Part shown: positions 23,622 to 32,361 of the stretch, one piece after another
Layout of the letters: every line of letters begins with the position of its first letter
Position numbering within the stretch: the first letter of the stretch is position 1
Assembly (NCBI GenBank): GCA_903941105.1
Contig: CAJANL010000152.1
Coordinates: 1 to 64,000, forward strand
DNA: 64,000 nucleotides
Source: an uncultured Rhodospirillaceae bacterium
Lineage (GTDB): Bacteria > Pseudomonadota > Alphaproteobacteria > Rhodospirillales > Magnetospirillaceae
Direction: 5' to 3'
Made by a program: the position numbers and the translations under genes
Notes under the pieces: model-generated
Database searches by the model: none
What the model was told of the DNA's origin: nothing
What the model saw: the letters and a program-made list of their open reading frames with translations, nothing else

Positions 23622-24655
23622 TGACGCCAACCGGTGCTGAGGGCGGCTCGCTCGGCTTCGAGCTGGTCGCCAACATGGACCGCATGACGCGGGACCGCTA
23701 CGGTTCGCTGGCCGGCGAGAACGTGGCGCGCAACCAGCCCCTGCTGCATCTCGGCCGCTCGCTGGCCGAGCTGGCCGGCGAGACGGTGGGCCGGGGCGAC
23801 GGCGCCATCGTCATCGCCGCCGGCCCCAGCATCCGCCGCCACGATCCCATCCGGTTCATCCGCGACTCGGGCTACAGCGGCGCGGTGATCGCCACCGACA
23901 GCGCCCTGGCCTATTGCCTGCGCAACGGCGTGGTGCCCGATCTGGTGGTGACGCTCGACCCCCACGCCAAGCGCATCGTGCGCTGGTTCGGCGACCCCGA
24001 GCTGACCGAGGAGTGCCTGCGCGCCGACGACTATTACCGGCGCCAGGACATGGACACCGTCTTCGCCGACGAGATGGCCAACAACCGCGCCCTGATGGCG
24101 CTGATGGACGAGCACGGACCCAAGATCCGCATCGCCCTGTGCACCGCCGCCTCGGAGGCGGTGGTGCGCCGGGTGACCGGCTCGGGCATGAAGGTCTACT
24201 GGTGGAACCCCATGGTGGACGACCCGGCCGAGCCCGACTCGGAAAGCCGCGCCTTCTACCGGATGAACAAGATGCCGCTGGTCAACACCGGCGGCAATGT
24301 CGGCACCGCCTGCTGGATGATGGCCCACGCCGTGCTGGGCAAGCGCCACGTCGCGGTGACCGGCATGGACTTCGCCTATTACGACGACACCCCCTACAAC
24401 GCCACCCAGTATTATCACGAGGCGGTGGCGCTGGTGGGCGAGGAGAACCTCGACCGCGTCTACATGCGGATGCTGAATCCGCACACCGGCACCTGGTTCT
24501 ACACCGATCCGGCCTATATGTGGTACCGCCAGAGCATGCTGGAGATGGTGGCCGACGCCGATTGCCGCACCTACAACTGCTCGGGCGGCGGCATTTTCTT
24601 CGGGGAGGGCGTCGAGTTCCTCCCGCTTCAGGACTTCCTGGCCCGCAGCGGCTGA
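23621..24655 (+). CDS. DUF115/MptE-like protein, candidate nonulosonate glycosyltransferase
   Basis: A 344-residue DUF115 protein: IVIAAGPSIRRHDPIRFI, VIATDSALAYCLRNGVVPDLVVTLDPH, and GGNVGTACWMMAHAVLGKRHVAVTGMD. The domain is shared with archaeal MptE and with the Maf/flagellin glycosylation factors of Campylobacter, Helicobacter and Magnetospirillum, some of which transfer nonulosonic acids. Placed right after a CMP-nonulosonate synthetase, it may be the transferase. ATG 23621 is chosen because it overlaps the small gene's stop; a TTG one codon earlier is the only alternative. Confidence 0.78.
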   Translation: MTPTGAEGGSLGFELVANMDRMTRDRYGSLAGENVARNQPLLHLGRSLAELAGETVGRGDGAIVIAAGPSIRRHDPIRFIRDSGYSGAVIATDSALAYCLRNGVVPDLVVTLDPHAKRIVRWFGDPELTEECLRADDYYRRQDMDTVFADEMANNRALMALMDEHGPKIRIALCTAASEAVVRRVTGSGMKVYWWNPMVDDPAEPDSESRAFYRMNKMPLVNTGGNVGTACWMMAHAVLGKRHVAVTGMDFAYYDDTPYNATQYYHEAVALVGEENLDRVYMRMLNPHTGTWFYTDPAYMWYRQSMLEMVADADCRTYNCSGGGIFFGEGVEFLPLQDFLARSG

Positions 24656-24671
24656 AGAACAAGGGCATTCC

Positions 24672-26237
24672 ATGGCCAAGGTACTGTTCATCAATCCGGT
24701 CGTCCGCGAGGAGGACGTGCCCCGGCACGTTCCCTACGGCATCGCCCTCCTGGCCGCCATCGTCATGGACAAGGGCCATCAGGTGCAGGTCTACGACGCC
24801 AACGCCTGGCGCCTCGGCGACGAGGTGCTGCGCGAGGTGCTGGCCGCCGACGACTGGCAGGTGATCGCCCTGGGCGGCATGACCACCACCTACGCCTCGG
24901 TGAAGAAGGTCGCCACCATCGCCCGCGAGGTCTGCCCGAGCGCGTTGATCGTGCTGGGTGGCGGCATCCTGACCTCGATCCCCCAGGACATGATGCGGCT
25001 GCTGCCGCAGGTGGACGTGGGCTGCGTCGGCGAGGGCTTCGTCACCTTCCCCGAGATGCTGGAGCGGGTCGACGCCGGCAATCCCGACTGGAGCACCTGC
25101 AAGGGCACCATCTCGCGCGCGGACAATGGCCGGCTGGTGGTGGCGCCGCAGCGCGAGCTGATCCACGACCTCGACAGCCTGCCCTATCCCGCCTGGGACC
25201 TGTTCCCGCTGGAGGAGGTCTATTTCAAGAATTCCGAGATGATGTTCTCGGTGGAAGGCATGATGGCCAAGCGGCGGCTGGACATCAACGCCAGCTACGG
25301 CTGCTCCATGGTGTGCCGCTACTGCTACCACCTGGGCATCGCCGGCGACATGCGCTACGAGGACGACGGCGAGGGCGGCACCCGCATCGCCTTCGACCAG
25401 CCCGGCGCCTATACCCGCACCATCCGCTACCACAGCGCCGAGTACATCGTGAAGATGGTCCGTCACATGGTCGACACCTACGACATCGACTACGTGCTGT
25501 TCCTCGACGAAAACCTGATGACCATGGACCAGTACTCGGGCCGGACCTGGCTGAACGACATCTGCCGGCTGTGGCACGAGGACGGCCTGGCGCCCAAATA
25601 CACCTATGACGCCGAGGGCAACAAGACCGGCTGGAGCGGCATCCACTGGTCGGGCACCAGCCACGCCACCCTGTGCACCCAGCAGGTGCTGAAGACCATG
25701 CGCGAGGCCGGCTGCTCGCACCTGACCTACGGCTACGAATCCTTCGCGCCGCATGTGATGAAGACCATCGGCAAGGGCGCCACCCCCAAGACCAACCTGC
25801 GCAGCTTCGGCTGGACCCTGGACTCAGGCATCCGGCCGGTGCCCAACCAGATCATCGGCTTCCCGGCCGAGGACTTCGATTCGATCCGCCAGAACATGAA
25901 GGCGTGGGAAGACCTCGGCATGATCGTCAAGCCGCACTTCGCCACCCCCTATCCCGGCAGCGAGTGGTTCACCGTCTATCGCGACCGCATCCTGGCCCAG
26001 TACGGCGGCGACCTGGAGGCGTTCATCCTCGACCTCGGCGACGCCAGCAAGATCTCGGCGGTGATCAGCCACAACTTCAATGCCGTCGAGCTGATCGGCC
26101 TGCGCGACCTGATGCTGAACTGGCAGTGGTCGAAGATCGACGAGTACGAACGCACCTGGCGGCGCAACCACGCCATTCCCGAGGGCGCGCCCTCGACCCT
26201 CTACCGCGGCGACCGGGTCGTCGGGGACGCCGTATGA
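24672..26237 (+). CDS. B12-binding-domain radical SAM protein
   Basis: A 521-residue protein of the cobalamin-dependent radical SAM type. The N-terminal half has a B12-binding-like fold (YGIALLAAIVMDKGHQVQVYDAN, VIALGGMTT, IVLGGGILTS). The radical SAM core carries C211-x3-C215-x2-C218 (CSMVCRYC). The base-off DxHxxG motif is not evident, so cobalamin binding may be different or lost. Such enzymes methylate unreactive carbons or phosphorus, or rearrange substrates. It stands 16 bp after the DUF115 gene and overlaps the SGNH gene by 4 bp. Its substrate is presumably a sugar or a sugar-linked group. Confidence 0.83.
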   Translation: MAKVLFINPVVREEDVPRHVPYGIALLAAIVMDKGHQVQVYDANAWRLGDEVLREVLAADDWQVIALGGMTTTYASVKKVATIAREVCPSALIVLGGGILTSIPQDMMRLLPQVDVGCVGEGFVTFPEMLERVDAGNPDWSTCKGTISRADNGRLVVAPQRELIHDLDSLPYPAWDLFPLEEVYFKNSEMMFSVEGMMAKRRLDINASYGCSMVCRYCYHLGIAGDMRYEDDGEGGTRIAFDQPGAYTRTIRYHSAEYIVKMVRHMVDTYDIDYVLFLDENLMTMDQYSGRTWLNDICRLWHEDGLAPKYTYDAEGNKTGWSGIHWSGTSHATLCTQQVLKTMREAGCSHLTYGYESFAPHVMKTIGKGATPKTNLRSFGWTLDSGIRPVPNQIIGFPAEDFDSIRQNMKAWEDLGMIVKPHFATPYPGSEWFTVYRDRILAQYGGDLEAFILDLGDASKISAVISHNFNAVELIGLRDLMLNWQWSKIDEYERTWRRNHAIPEGAPSTLYRGDRVVGDAV

Positions 26238-27538
26238 AGGGCCTCCGCACCGCCCTGGTCTATGGCGCCATCATCGCCGTGACCATGGCGATGATCGAGC
26301 TGATATCCTTCGGCGCTATCGCCTTCCTTGCCCGCCAGCCCGGCAACGGCAGCCTCGCCAGCCACGTCGAGCGCTTCCATCCGCTGTTCCGGCCACCGGC
26401 GAAGCAGGGCAACATCGCCCAGCTGGGCAATCGTGGCGATGCCGACAATCCCTATGTCTTCGATTCACGGCTGTCCTATCGCAACCGCATCGGCGTCAAG
26501 TTCACCGAGACCCTGCCCATCGGGCCGCACGGCTTCATCTGCAACGCCCGCTGCGAGGACTTCCCCCGGGCCAAGCCCGAGGGCGAACTGCGCGTCATGC
26601 TGTTCGGCGGCTCGTCGGTGGCGGGGTTCGGTCCGGGCATCACCGGCGCCGACACCATTTCGGCCCAGATGGAGGCGGCGTTGCAGCCGCAGGTCCCCGG
26701 CAAGCGGGTGCGGGTCATCAATGCCGGCGTCGGCGGCTGGTTCTCCGGGCAGGAGCTGACCCTGCTGGCGCTGGAGGCCCTGTCGTTCCAGCCCGACATG
26801 GTGGTGTTCCTCGACGGCTTCAACGACGGCCAGCAGTGGATCTCCGAGCTGACCAACAAGCCCCGGCTGGTCGAGCTGAAGGACATCGTGCTGCCCAACA
26901 CCCATTACTACGGCTACAGCCTGATCACCGGCTTCGAGCGCGTCCAGAGCATGGGCGGCGCGGTGGCCCACACCCTGAGCCTGGCCTCGCAGCACTATCC
27001 GGTACTCTATTACACGGCGGCACTGGCCAAGCACGCCCGGCGCATGTCCATGGGGGCGGCCGCCGCCGACGTCAAGGATGCCGGCGACCCTGCCGCCCAG
27101 CAGGCGATCGTCGACGGCTTCGCGCCCCGGCTCGATGACCTGTCCATCAACTCGGTGGCCACCTATGCCGCCAATCTGCGCTCGGCGGCGGGCATCGCCG
27201 CGTCGCACCGCATTCCCGGCCTGTTCGTACTGCAACCCGGCGCCCACCATGCCGCCAAGGCCGAGCGCACCGCCACCGAGGCGGCCTTCGTCGATCCCGC
27301 CAGGATGCGGGTCGAGGACCGCATGACCCTGATGTTCTTCCAGGCGGCGGCGCGGCGGTTCGCCGGGCTGGCCACGGAGAACGGCCGCTGGACCCGTTAC
27401 CTGGACCTCACCGGCCTGTTCGCCGCCGAGCGCGAGCCGGTGTGGAGCGACGACATCCACTACACCGCCCATGCCAACCGTCTGATCGCCGCCGCGCTGT
27501 CGCGCCAGGTGACGGACATGCTGGACAAGGCCAAGTAA
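26234..27538 (+). CDS. Membrane-anchored SGNH-hydrolase-like protein
   Basis: A 434-residue protein. An N-terminal membrane anchor (about residues 6-34, VYGAIIAVTMAMIELISFGAI) is followed by an SGNH domain: block I FGGSSVAGFG with the candidate serine, block II NAGVGGWFSGQE, block III FLDGFND, and block V WSDDIHYTAHAN with the Asp-His pair. This suggests a periplasmic esterase or acyl/acetyltransferase acting on the exported glycan. No MBOAT gene lies next to it, unlike the second SGNH gene at 51178. The start overlaps the radical SAM stop (ATGA); the stop overlaps the deacetylase start. Confidence 0.78.
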   Translation: MKGLRTALVYGAIIAVTMAMIELISFGAIAFLARQPGNGSLASHVERFHPLFRPPAKQGNIAQLGNRGDADNPYVFDSRLSYRNRIGVKFTETLPIGPHGFICNARCEDFPRAKPEGELRVMLFGGSSVAGFGPGITGADTISAQMEAALQPQVPGKRVRVINAGVGGWFSGQELTLLALEALSFQPDMVVFLDGFNDGQQWISELTNKPRLVELKDIVLPNTHYYGYSLITGFERVQSMGGAVAHTLSLASQHYPVLYYTAALAKHARRMSMGAAAADVKDAGDPAAQQAIVDGFAPRLDDLSINSVATYAANLRSAAGIAASHRIPGLFVLQPGAHHAAKAERTATEAAFVDPARMRVEDRMTLMFFQAAARRFAGLATENGRWTRYLDLTGLFAAEREPVWSDDIHYTAHANRLIAAALSRQVTDMLDKAK

Positions 27539-28458
27539 TGGCCCACGGGCTGCTGTTCCACCACTTCCACGGCAAGGGGCATCCGCCCAGCCAGGGCTCC
27601 CTGTCGGCGGAGGGCTTCGCCGCCATGCTCGACGCGGTGGGCCTTGACCGCTTCCTGCCGGCGCAGGCATGGCGGGAACGGGCCCTGGCCGGCCGCCTGC
27701 GGCCCGGCGACCTGTGCCTGACCTTCGACGACAACCTGCGCTGCCAGGCCGACATCGCGGTGCCGGTGCTGGAAAGGCTGGGCCTCACCGCCTTCTTCTT
27801 CGTCAACAGCGCGCCCCTGGCGGGCCAGCCCGACCGGCTGGAGCTGTACCGCCACTTCCGCAGCACCCGCTTCGCCGGCGTCGAGGCCTTCTACGCCGCC
27901 TTCGAGGCCGCCGTCGGTGCCGAGCGGGTCGAAGCCGCCCTGGACGGCGTCGACATCGACACCTATCTGGCCGCCAAGCCGTTCTACAGCCGCGCCGACC
28001 GCCGCTTCCGCTACCTGCGCGACCGGGTGTTGAGCGAGGACGACTACACCGCCGCCATGGACCGCATGATCGCCGCCGACGGCCTCGACATCACGGCGGT
28101 GGCGACGGGGCTGTGGATGGATGCCGACACGCTGCGCCGTCTCGACCGCGGCGGCCACGTGGTCGGGCTGCATTCGCACGGCCATCCCACCTGCCTCAGC
28201 GCCCTGCCCGGAGAGCGTCAGGCCGCGGAATGGCGCACCAACCGCGAACTGCTGGCCGGCATCCTCGGCCATGCCCCCGACACCGCCGCCTTTCCCTGCG
28301 GCGACTACGACACGGTCAGCCTGGACATCCTGGGCGGCCTGGGCGTACGCCTGGCCTTCCGCGCCGATATGGCAGCGGGCTCGGGATCATTGCTGGAACT
28401 ACCCCGCGAGAACCATTCGGTGACCCTCGCGCGACTTGGAAAAGGACTGCACGGATGA
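27538..28458 (+). CDS. Polysaccharide deacetylase family protein (NodB-like)
   Basis: A 306-residue carbohydrate esterase family 4-like protein. Motif 1 is TFDD (D64, D65) and motif 2 is H212-S213-H214-G215-H216, fitting the H-S/T-x-x-H metal site; FPCGDYD supplies a motif 3-like segment. It would remove N- or O-acyl groups from a sugar. No signal peptide is visible, so a cytoplasmic precursor or lipid-linked intermediate on the inner face is more likely than finished polymer. TAATG couples it to the SGNH gene, and its stop overlaps the epimerase start. Confidence 0.8.
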   Translation: MAHGLLFHHFHGKGHPPSQGSLSAEGFAAMLDAVGLDRFLPAQAWRERALAGRLRPGDLCLTFDDNLRCQADIAVPVLERLGLTAFFFVNSAPLAGQPDRLELYRHFRSTRFAGVEAFYAAFEAAVGAERVEAALDGVDIDTYLAAKPFYSRADRRFRYLRDRVLSEDDYTAAMDRMIAADGLDITAVATGLWMDADTLRRLDRGGHVVGLHSHGHPTCLSALPGERQAAEWRTNRELLAGILGHAPDTAAFPCGDYDTVSLDILGGLGVRLAFRADMAAGSGSLLELPRENHSVTLARLGKGLHG

Positions 28459-29426
28459 CGTCCACCTGGCTGATCACCGGCTGCGCCGGCTTCATCGGCT
28501 CCAACCTGGCCTCGCATCTGCTGGACCGTGGCGTCCGGGTGGTGGGGCTGGACAACTACGAGACCGGCACCCGGGAAAATGCCGCCCGCGTCGCCGCCAA
28601 GGGCGGCGGGCGCTTCCGCATGGTGGAAGGCGACATCCGCGACGCCGCCCTGGTCGGGGAGCTGGCCACCGGGGCCGAGGTGGTGGTGCATCTGGCGGCG
28701 CAGGTCTCGGTGCCGCGCTCCATGGACGATCCGCGGCACACCAATGCCGTCAATGTCGACGGCTTCCTCAACGTGCTGCTGGCGGCCGGCGAGGCGCGGG
28801 CGCGCAAGCTGGTCTACGCCTCGTCCTGCGCCGTCTATGGCGACAACCCCGCCCTGCCGCTCGGCGAGCGCGAGGCGCCCCGGCCCATGAGCCCCTACGC
28901 CGCCACCAAGCTGATCAACGAGCACTACGCCGCCACCCTGACCCACCGCTTTCCCCATACCGGCGCCGTGGGCCTGCGCTTCTTCAACGTCTACGGCCCG
29001 TGGCAGAGCGCCACCGGCGGCTATGCCTCGGTGATCCCGCGCTGGGTCGCCAACTGCCTCGACGGCCGGCGGCCGCCCATGTTCGGCGACGGCACCGCGA
29101 CGCGGGACTTCGTCGAGGTGGGCGACGTCTGTGCCGGCATCCTGTGCGCCGCCGGGCTACCGGGGCAGGCACCGCGCCCCGCCTACAACCTGGGCACCGG
29201 CCGGCCCACCAGCCTGCTCGACCTGTTCGCCGCCATCCGCGACGCCCTGGCCGCCAAGGGCCGCACCCTGCCCTTCGACGGCCCCGAGCGCCAGGGCGAG
29301 CGGGCCGGTGACATTTTGCATTCCGTAGCCGACATCAATGCCGCCCGCACCGAGTTGGGATACGATCCCGCCACCGACCTCACCCGCGGCATCGCCCGCC
29401 TGTTCGCCGAGCAATACGGCCTCTGA
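28455..29426 (+). CDS. NAD-dependent nucleotide-sugar epimerase/dehydratase (SDR)
   Basis: A 323-residue extended SDR protein. GCAGFIGSNL binds NAD, VHLAAQVSVPRSMDDP is the family loop, SSCAVYGD holds the catalytic serine region and YAATK is the YxxxK dyad. The pattern is closest to UDP-glucose/GlcNAc 4-epimerases (GNE/WbpP-like). It could supply a galacto-configured or uronic nucleotide sugar to the cluster. Length is normal for the family. ATG 28455 overlaps the deacetylase stop by 4 bp. The next gene follows 18 bp later. Confidence 0.85.
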   Translation: MTSTWLITGCAGFIGSNLASHLLDRGVRVVGLDNYETGTRENAARVAAKGGGRFRMVEGDIRDAALVGELATGAEVVVHLAAQVSVPRSMDDPRHTNAVNVDGFLNVLLAAGEARARKLVYASSCAVYGDNPALPLGEREAPRPMSPYAATKLINEHYAATLTHRFPHTGAVGLRFFNVYGPWQSATGGYASVIPRWVANCLDGRRPPMFGDGTATRDFVEVGDVCAGILCAAGLPGQAPRPAYNLGTGRPTSLLDLFAAIRDALAAKGRTLPFDGPERQGERAGDILHSVADINAARTELGYDPATDLTRGIARLFAEQYGL

Positions 29427-29444
29427 CCAAAAGCGACCGCAGCC

Positions 29445-30482
29445 ATGATCACCATTCCGCGCAAGGACAAGTACACCGCCGCCGTCATCGGAACGGGGCG
29501 CATCGGCATGCTGCTGGAGAGCGATCCCAAGCGCCGCAAGCCGGCCACCCATTTCGGCATGTGGAACAGCCACGAGCGCTTCGACCTCGCGGCCGCCTGT
29601 GACAACGACCCCGCCAAGTTCGAGGTGGCCCGCTCGCTGAACCCCGAGGTGCGCTGCTACACCGACCCGGCCCAGCTGCTGCGCGAGATCAAGCCCGACG
29701 TGGTATCCATCTCAACCTGGCGCGACAGCCACTACGAGATGCTGAAGCTGTGCCTGGAGGCCGGGGTTCCCGCCATCGTCTGCGAGAAGCCCATCGCCGA
29801 GAAGCAGGAGCATGCCGACGAGGTGGTGGCCGAGGCCCGCCGCCGCGGCATCCACCTGCTGATCAACCACCGCCGCCGCTTCGACCCGCTGCTCTATCCG
29901 TTCCGCGACGACCTCAGGAACGGCATCATCGGCGAGATCCTCCAGGTCAACTGCTTCTATGTCTACGGCCTGATCACCACCGGCACCCATCTGGTGGACG
30001 CGCTGCGCTTCTTCCTCAAGGACATCGCCGGCGAAATGGTGTGGACCTCGGCCTTCCCCAACGCCTTCTCCACCATCACGCCGCCCGACGACCCCAACAT
30101 CGACGGCTTCATCGGCTTCGAGAACGGGCTGAAGGTGGCGATCCAGACCCTCAGCATGAAGGACTGGGACAATTTCGATTTCGCCTTCCACGGCCGCAAG
30201 GGCCGTGCCGTGTTCAAGAACATCGGCCGCGACATCGAGATCTTCCGCGCCCGGGAATCGCCCGAGCATCTGGGCTTCACCGAGCTGGAGAACACGCCGT
30301 CGGAATTCCGCGGCGGCGAGCCGCGCAACCAGTTCGGCTTCATGGCCGACAACGTGGTCGACTGCCTGGAGGGCCGCGGCCAGTCGCTCAGCACCGGCGA
30401 GGATTCCCTGAAGGCGCTGCAGGTGCTGCTGGCCATGCAAAAGAGCGCCGCCAGCGGCGGTGCCGTCGTCCGGATCGATTGA
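29445..30482 (+). CDS. Gfo/Idh/MocA-family oxidoreductase
   Basis: A 345-residue NAD(P)-dependent dehydrogenase. The Rossmann start AAVIGTGRIGML and the family signature CEKPIAE are clear, followed by NHRRRFDP and an alpha/beta C-terminal domain. Members act on nucleotide sugars, inositols or amino sugars, often producing 3-keto intermediates for amination. It is followed 4 bp later by an AsnB-type amidotransferase, so an oxidised sugar acid that is then amidated is one possibility. It is one of three such enzymes in the window. Confidence 0.82.
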   Translation: MITIPRKDKYTAAVIGTGRIGMLLESDPKRRKPATHFGMWNSHERFDLAAACDNDPAKFEVARSLNPEVRCYTDPAQLLREIKPDVVSISTWRDSHYEMLKLCLEAGVPAIVCEKPIAEKQEHADEVVAEARRRGIHLLINHRRRFDPLLYPFRDDLRNGIIGEILQVNCFYVYGLITTGTHLVDALRFFLKDIAGEMVWTSAFPNAFSTITPPDDPNIDGFIGFENGLKVAIQTLSMKDWDNFDFAFHGRKGRAVFKNIGRDIEIFRARESPEHLGFTELENTPSEFRGGEPRNQFGFMADNVVDCLEGRGQSLSTGEDSLKALQVLLAMQKSAASGGAVVRID

Positions 30483-30486
30483 CGCC

Positions 30487-32361
30487 ATGTGCGGGTTCGC
30501 GGCCATTTTCGATCACACCGGCGCGCCGGCCCCGGCCGCCGTGCTGTCGGCCATGGCGCAGGCGCTGCACCATCGCGGACCCGACGACCGGGGGGTGTTC
30601 ACCGATGGTCCGGTGGGGCTGGCCTCGACCCGGCTATCGATCCATGACCTGTCGCCGGCGGGCCACATGCCCATGGTCGACGACGAGACCGGCAACGTCA
30701 TCGCCTTCAACGGCGAGGTCTACAACTTCAAGGAAATCCGCGACCAGCTGGGCCGCGAGCGCTTCCGCACCGGCACCGACACCGAAGTCGTCCTCAAGGC
30801 CTATGCCACCCACGGCGAGCGGTGCCTGGAGCTGTTCAACGGCATTTTCGCCTTCGCCCTTTACGACCGCAAGGCCCGGCGGCTGTTCTGCGCCCGCGAC
30901 CGCATGGGGGTGAAGCCGTTCTTCCATGCCCGCATGGGCGGCCGCATCCTGCTGGCCTCGGAGGTCAAGGGCATCCTGGCGGCCGGCGTCGCCGCGACCC
31001 CCGACCGGACCACTATCGGCGAATACCTGACCCTGGGATTGTACGACCATTCCCGCCGCAGCTTCTTCGACGGCATTTCGCAACTGCCCCCCGGTTCGGC
31101 CATGACCATCGACGCCGCCGGCATCCGCGAATGGCGCTACTGGGACCTGCGGCCGGCCGACGAGGCGGCCTCGACGCAGGCCGGCCCCGGCGCGCTGGAG
31201 GCAGCGCAGGACGAGCTGGTGGCGCTGCTGCAGGACAGCATCCGCCTGCAGATGCGCTCGGACGTGCCCATCGCCCTGCACGTCTCGGGCGGACTGGATT
31301 CCACCTTGCTGCTGGGGCTGGTCCATGCGGCGGCCGGCGGCCAGGGCGGCATCCGCGCCTACCACTACTGCTATGGCGAGCCGCGCTACGACGAGACGCC
31401 GCATGTGGAGGAGGTCGGACGCCGCATGGGCTGGCGCATCGAGCCGGTGGTGCTGCGCCCCGCCGAGGTGCCCGCACTGGCCGCGGAGGCGATGTGGCAG
31501 CAGGAGCAACCCTATCCCGGCGTGGTCGGCCTCGCCCGCCACAACCTGATCCGCCGCGCCTATGCGCCCGAATGCAAGGTGATCCTGGAGGGCCAGGGCG
31601 GCGACGAGGTGTTCGCCGGCTATCGCTATTATCTCGGTCCGCATGTGATGGACCTGCTGCGCGAGGGCGATGTCGACGAGGCCGAGGCCACCATCGCCGC
31701 CTTCGCCCGCCGCAACGGCATGACCGAGGCAGCGGCGCAGCGGGTGATGATGAACGGGCTGGCGGCCTATTTCCGCGCCGACCGCTCGGCCGACGGCTCG
31801 TCCTTCGTCAAGCTGGACTGCATCCATCCCAGCCTGCGCCAGACCCCGGCGCCCGAGTGGGAGCAGCCGTTCCGCTCGCAGTTGCTCAACATGCAGTACC
31901 GCGACCTGTTCCACACCAAGCTGCCGCGCATCCTGCGCTCGTGCGACCGAGCCTCCATGGGCTATGGCAAGGAGCTGCGGGTTCCCTTCCTCGACCACCG
32001 TCTGGTGGAATTCTCGTTCCGCCTGCCCGGGCGCCTCAAGATCGTCGATGGCCAGCAGCGGGCACTGCTGCGCGACGCGGCGCGGCGCTTCCTGCCCGAT
32101 GCCCTGATCGACGCGCCCAAGCGGCCGGTGGTCGACCCACAGCGCGACTGGCTGGCGGGACCCCTGGCCGAGTGGGCCGGCGACATCCTCGCCAGCCGCG
32201 GCCTGGCCGAGCGCGGCATCCTCGACCAGCCCGCCGTGCTGGCCGAGTTCGACCGTTACCGCGCCGACGACGGCCGGGCGAATTCCTTTCACATCTGGCA
32301 GTGGATCAGCTTGGAAATGTGGTTTCAGACCTTTGTCGATAATCGTGGAGAGGCGTCATGA
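30487..32361 (+). CDS. asnB: Asparagine-synthase-like glutamine amidotransferase
   Basis: A 624-residue two-domain protein. The class II glutaminase starts with Cys2 (MCGFAAIF) and includes HRGPDDRG and FNGEVYNF. The synthetase domain has the PP-loop SGGLDST near residue 269 and EGQGGDEVFAGY. In glycan clusters such proteins often amidate sugar carboxylates instead of making asparagine. The ATG is 4 bp after the oxidoreductase stop; no sensible start lies upstream because Cys2 must be N-terminal. It overlaps the radical SAM gene by 4 bp. A second, distinct copy is at 59342. Confidence 0.86.
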   Translation: MCGFAAIFDHTGAPAPAAVLSAMAQALHHRGPDDRGVFTDGPVGLASTRLSIHDLSPAGHMPMVDDETGNVIAFNGEVYNFKEIRDQLGRERFRTGTDTEVVLKAYATHGERCLELFNGIFAFALYDRKARRLFCARDRMGVKPFFHARMGGRILLASEVKGILAAGVAATPDRTTIGEYLTLGLYDHSRRSFFDGISQLPPGSAMTIDAAGIREWRYWDLRPADEAASTQAGPGALEAAQDELVALLQDSIRLQMRSDVPIALHVSGGLDSTLLLGLVHAAAGGQGGIRAYHYCYGEPRYDETPHVEEVGRRMGWRIEPVVLRPAEVPALAAEAMWQQEQPYPGVVGLARHNLIRRAYAPECKVILEGQGGDEVFAGYRYYLGPHVMDLLREGDVDEAEATIAAFARRNGMTEAAAQRVMMNGLAAYFRADRSADGSSFVKLDCIHPSLRQTPAPEWEQPFRSQLLNMQYRDLFHTKLPRILRSCDRASMGYGKELRVPFLDHRLVEFSFRLPGRLKIVDGQQRALLRDAARRFLPDALIDAPKRPVVDPQRDWLAGPLAEWAGDILASRGLAERGILDQPAVLAEFDRYRADDGRANSFHIWQWISLEMWFQTFVDNRGEAS

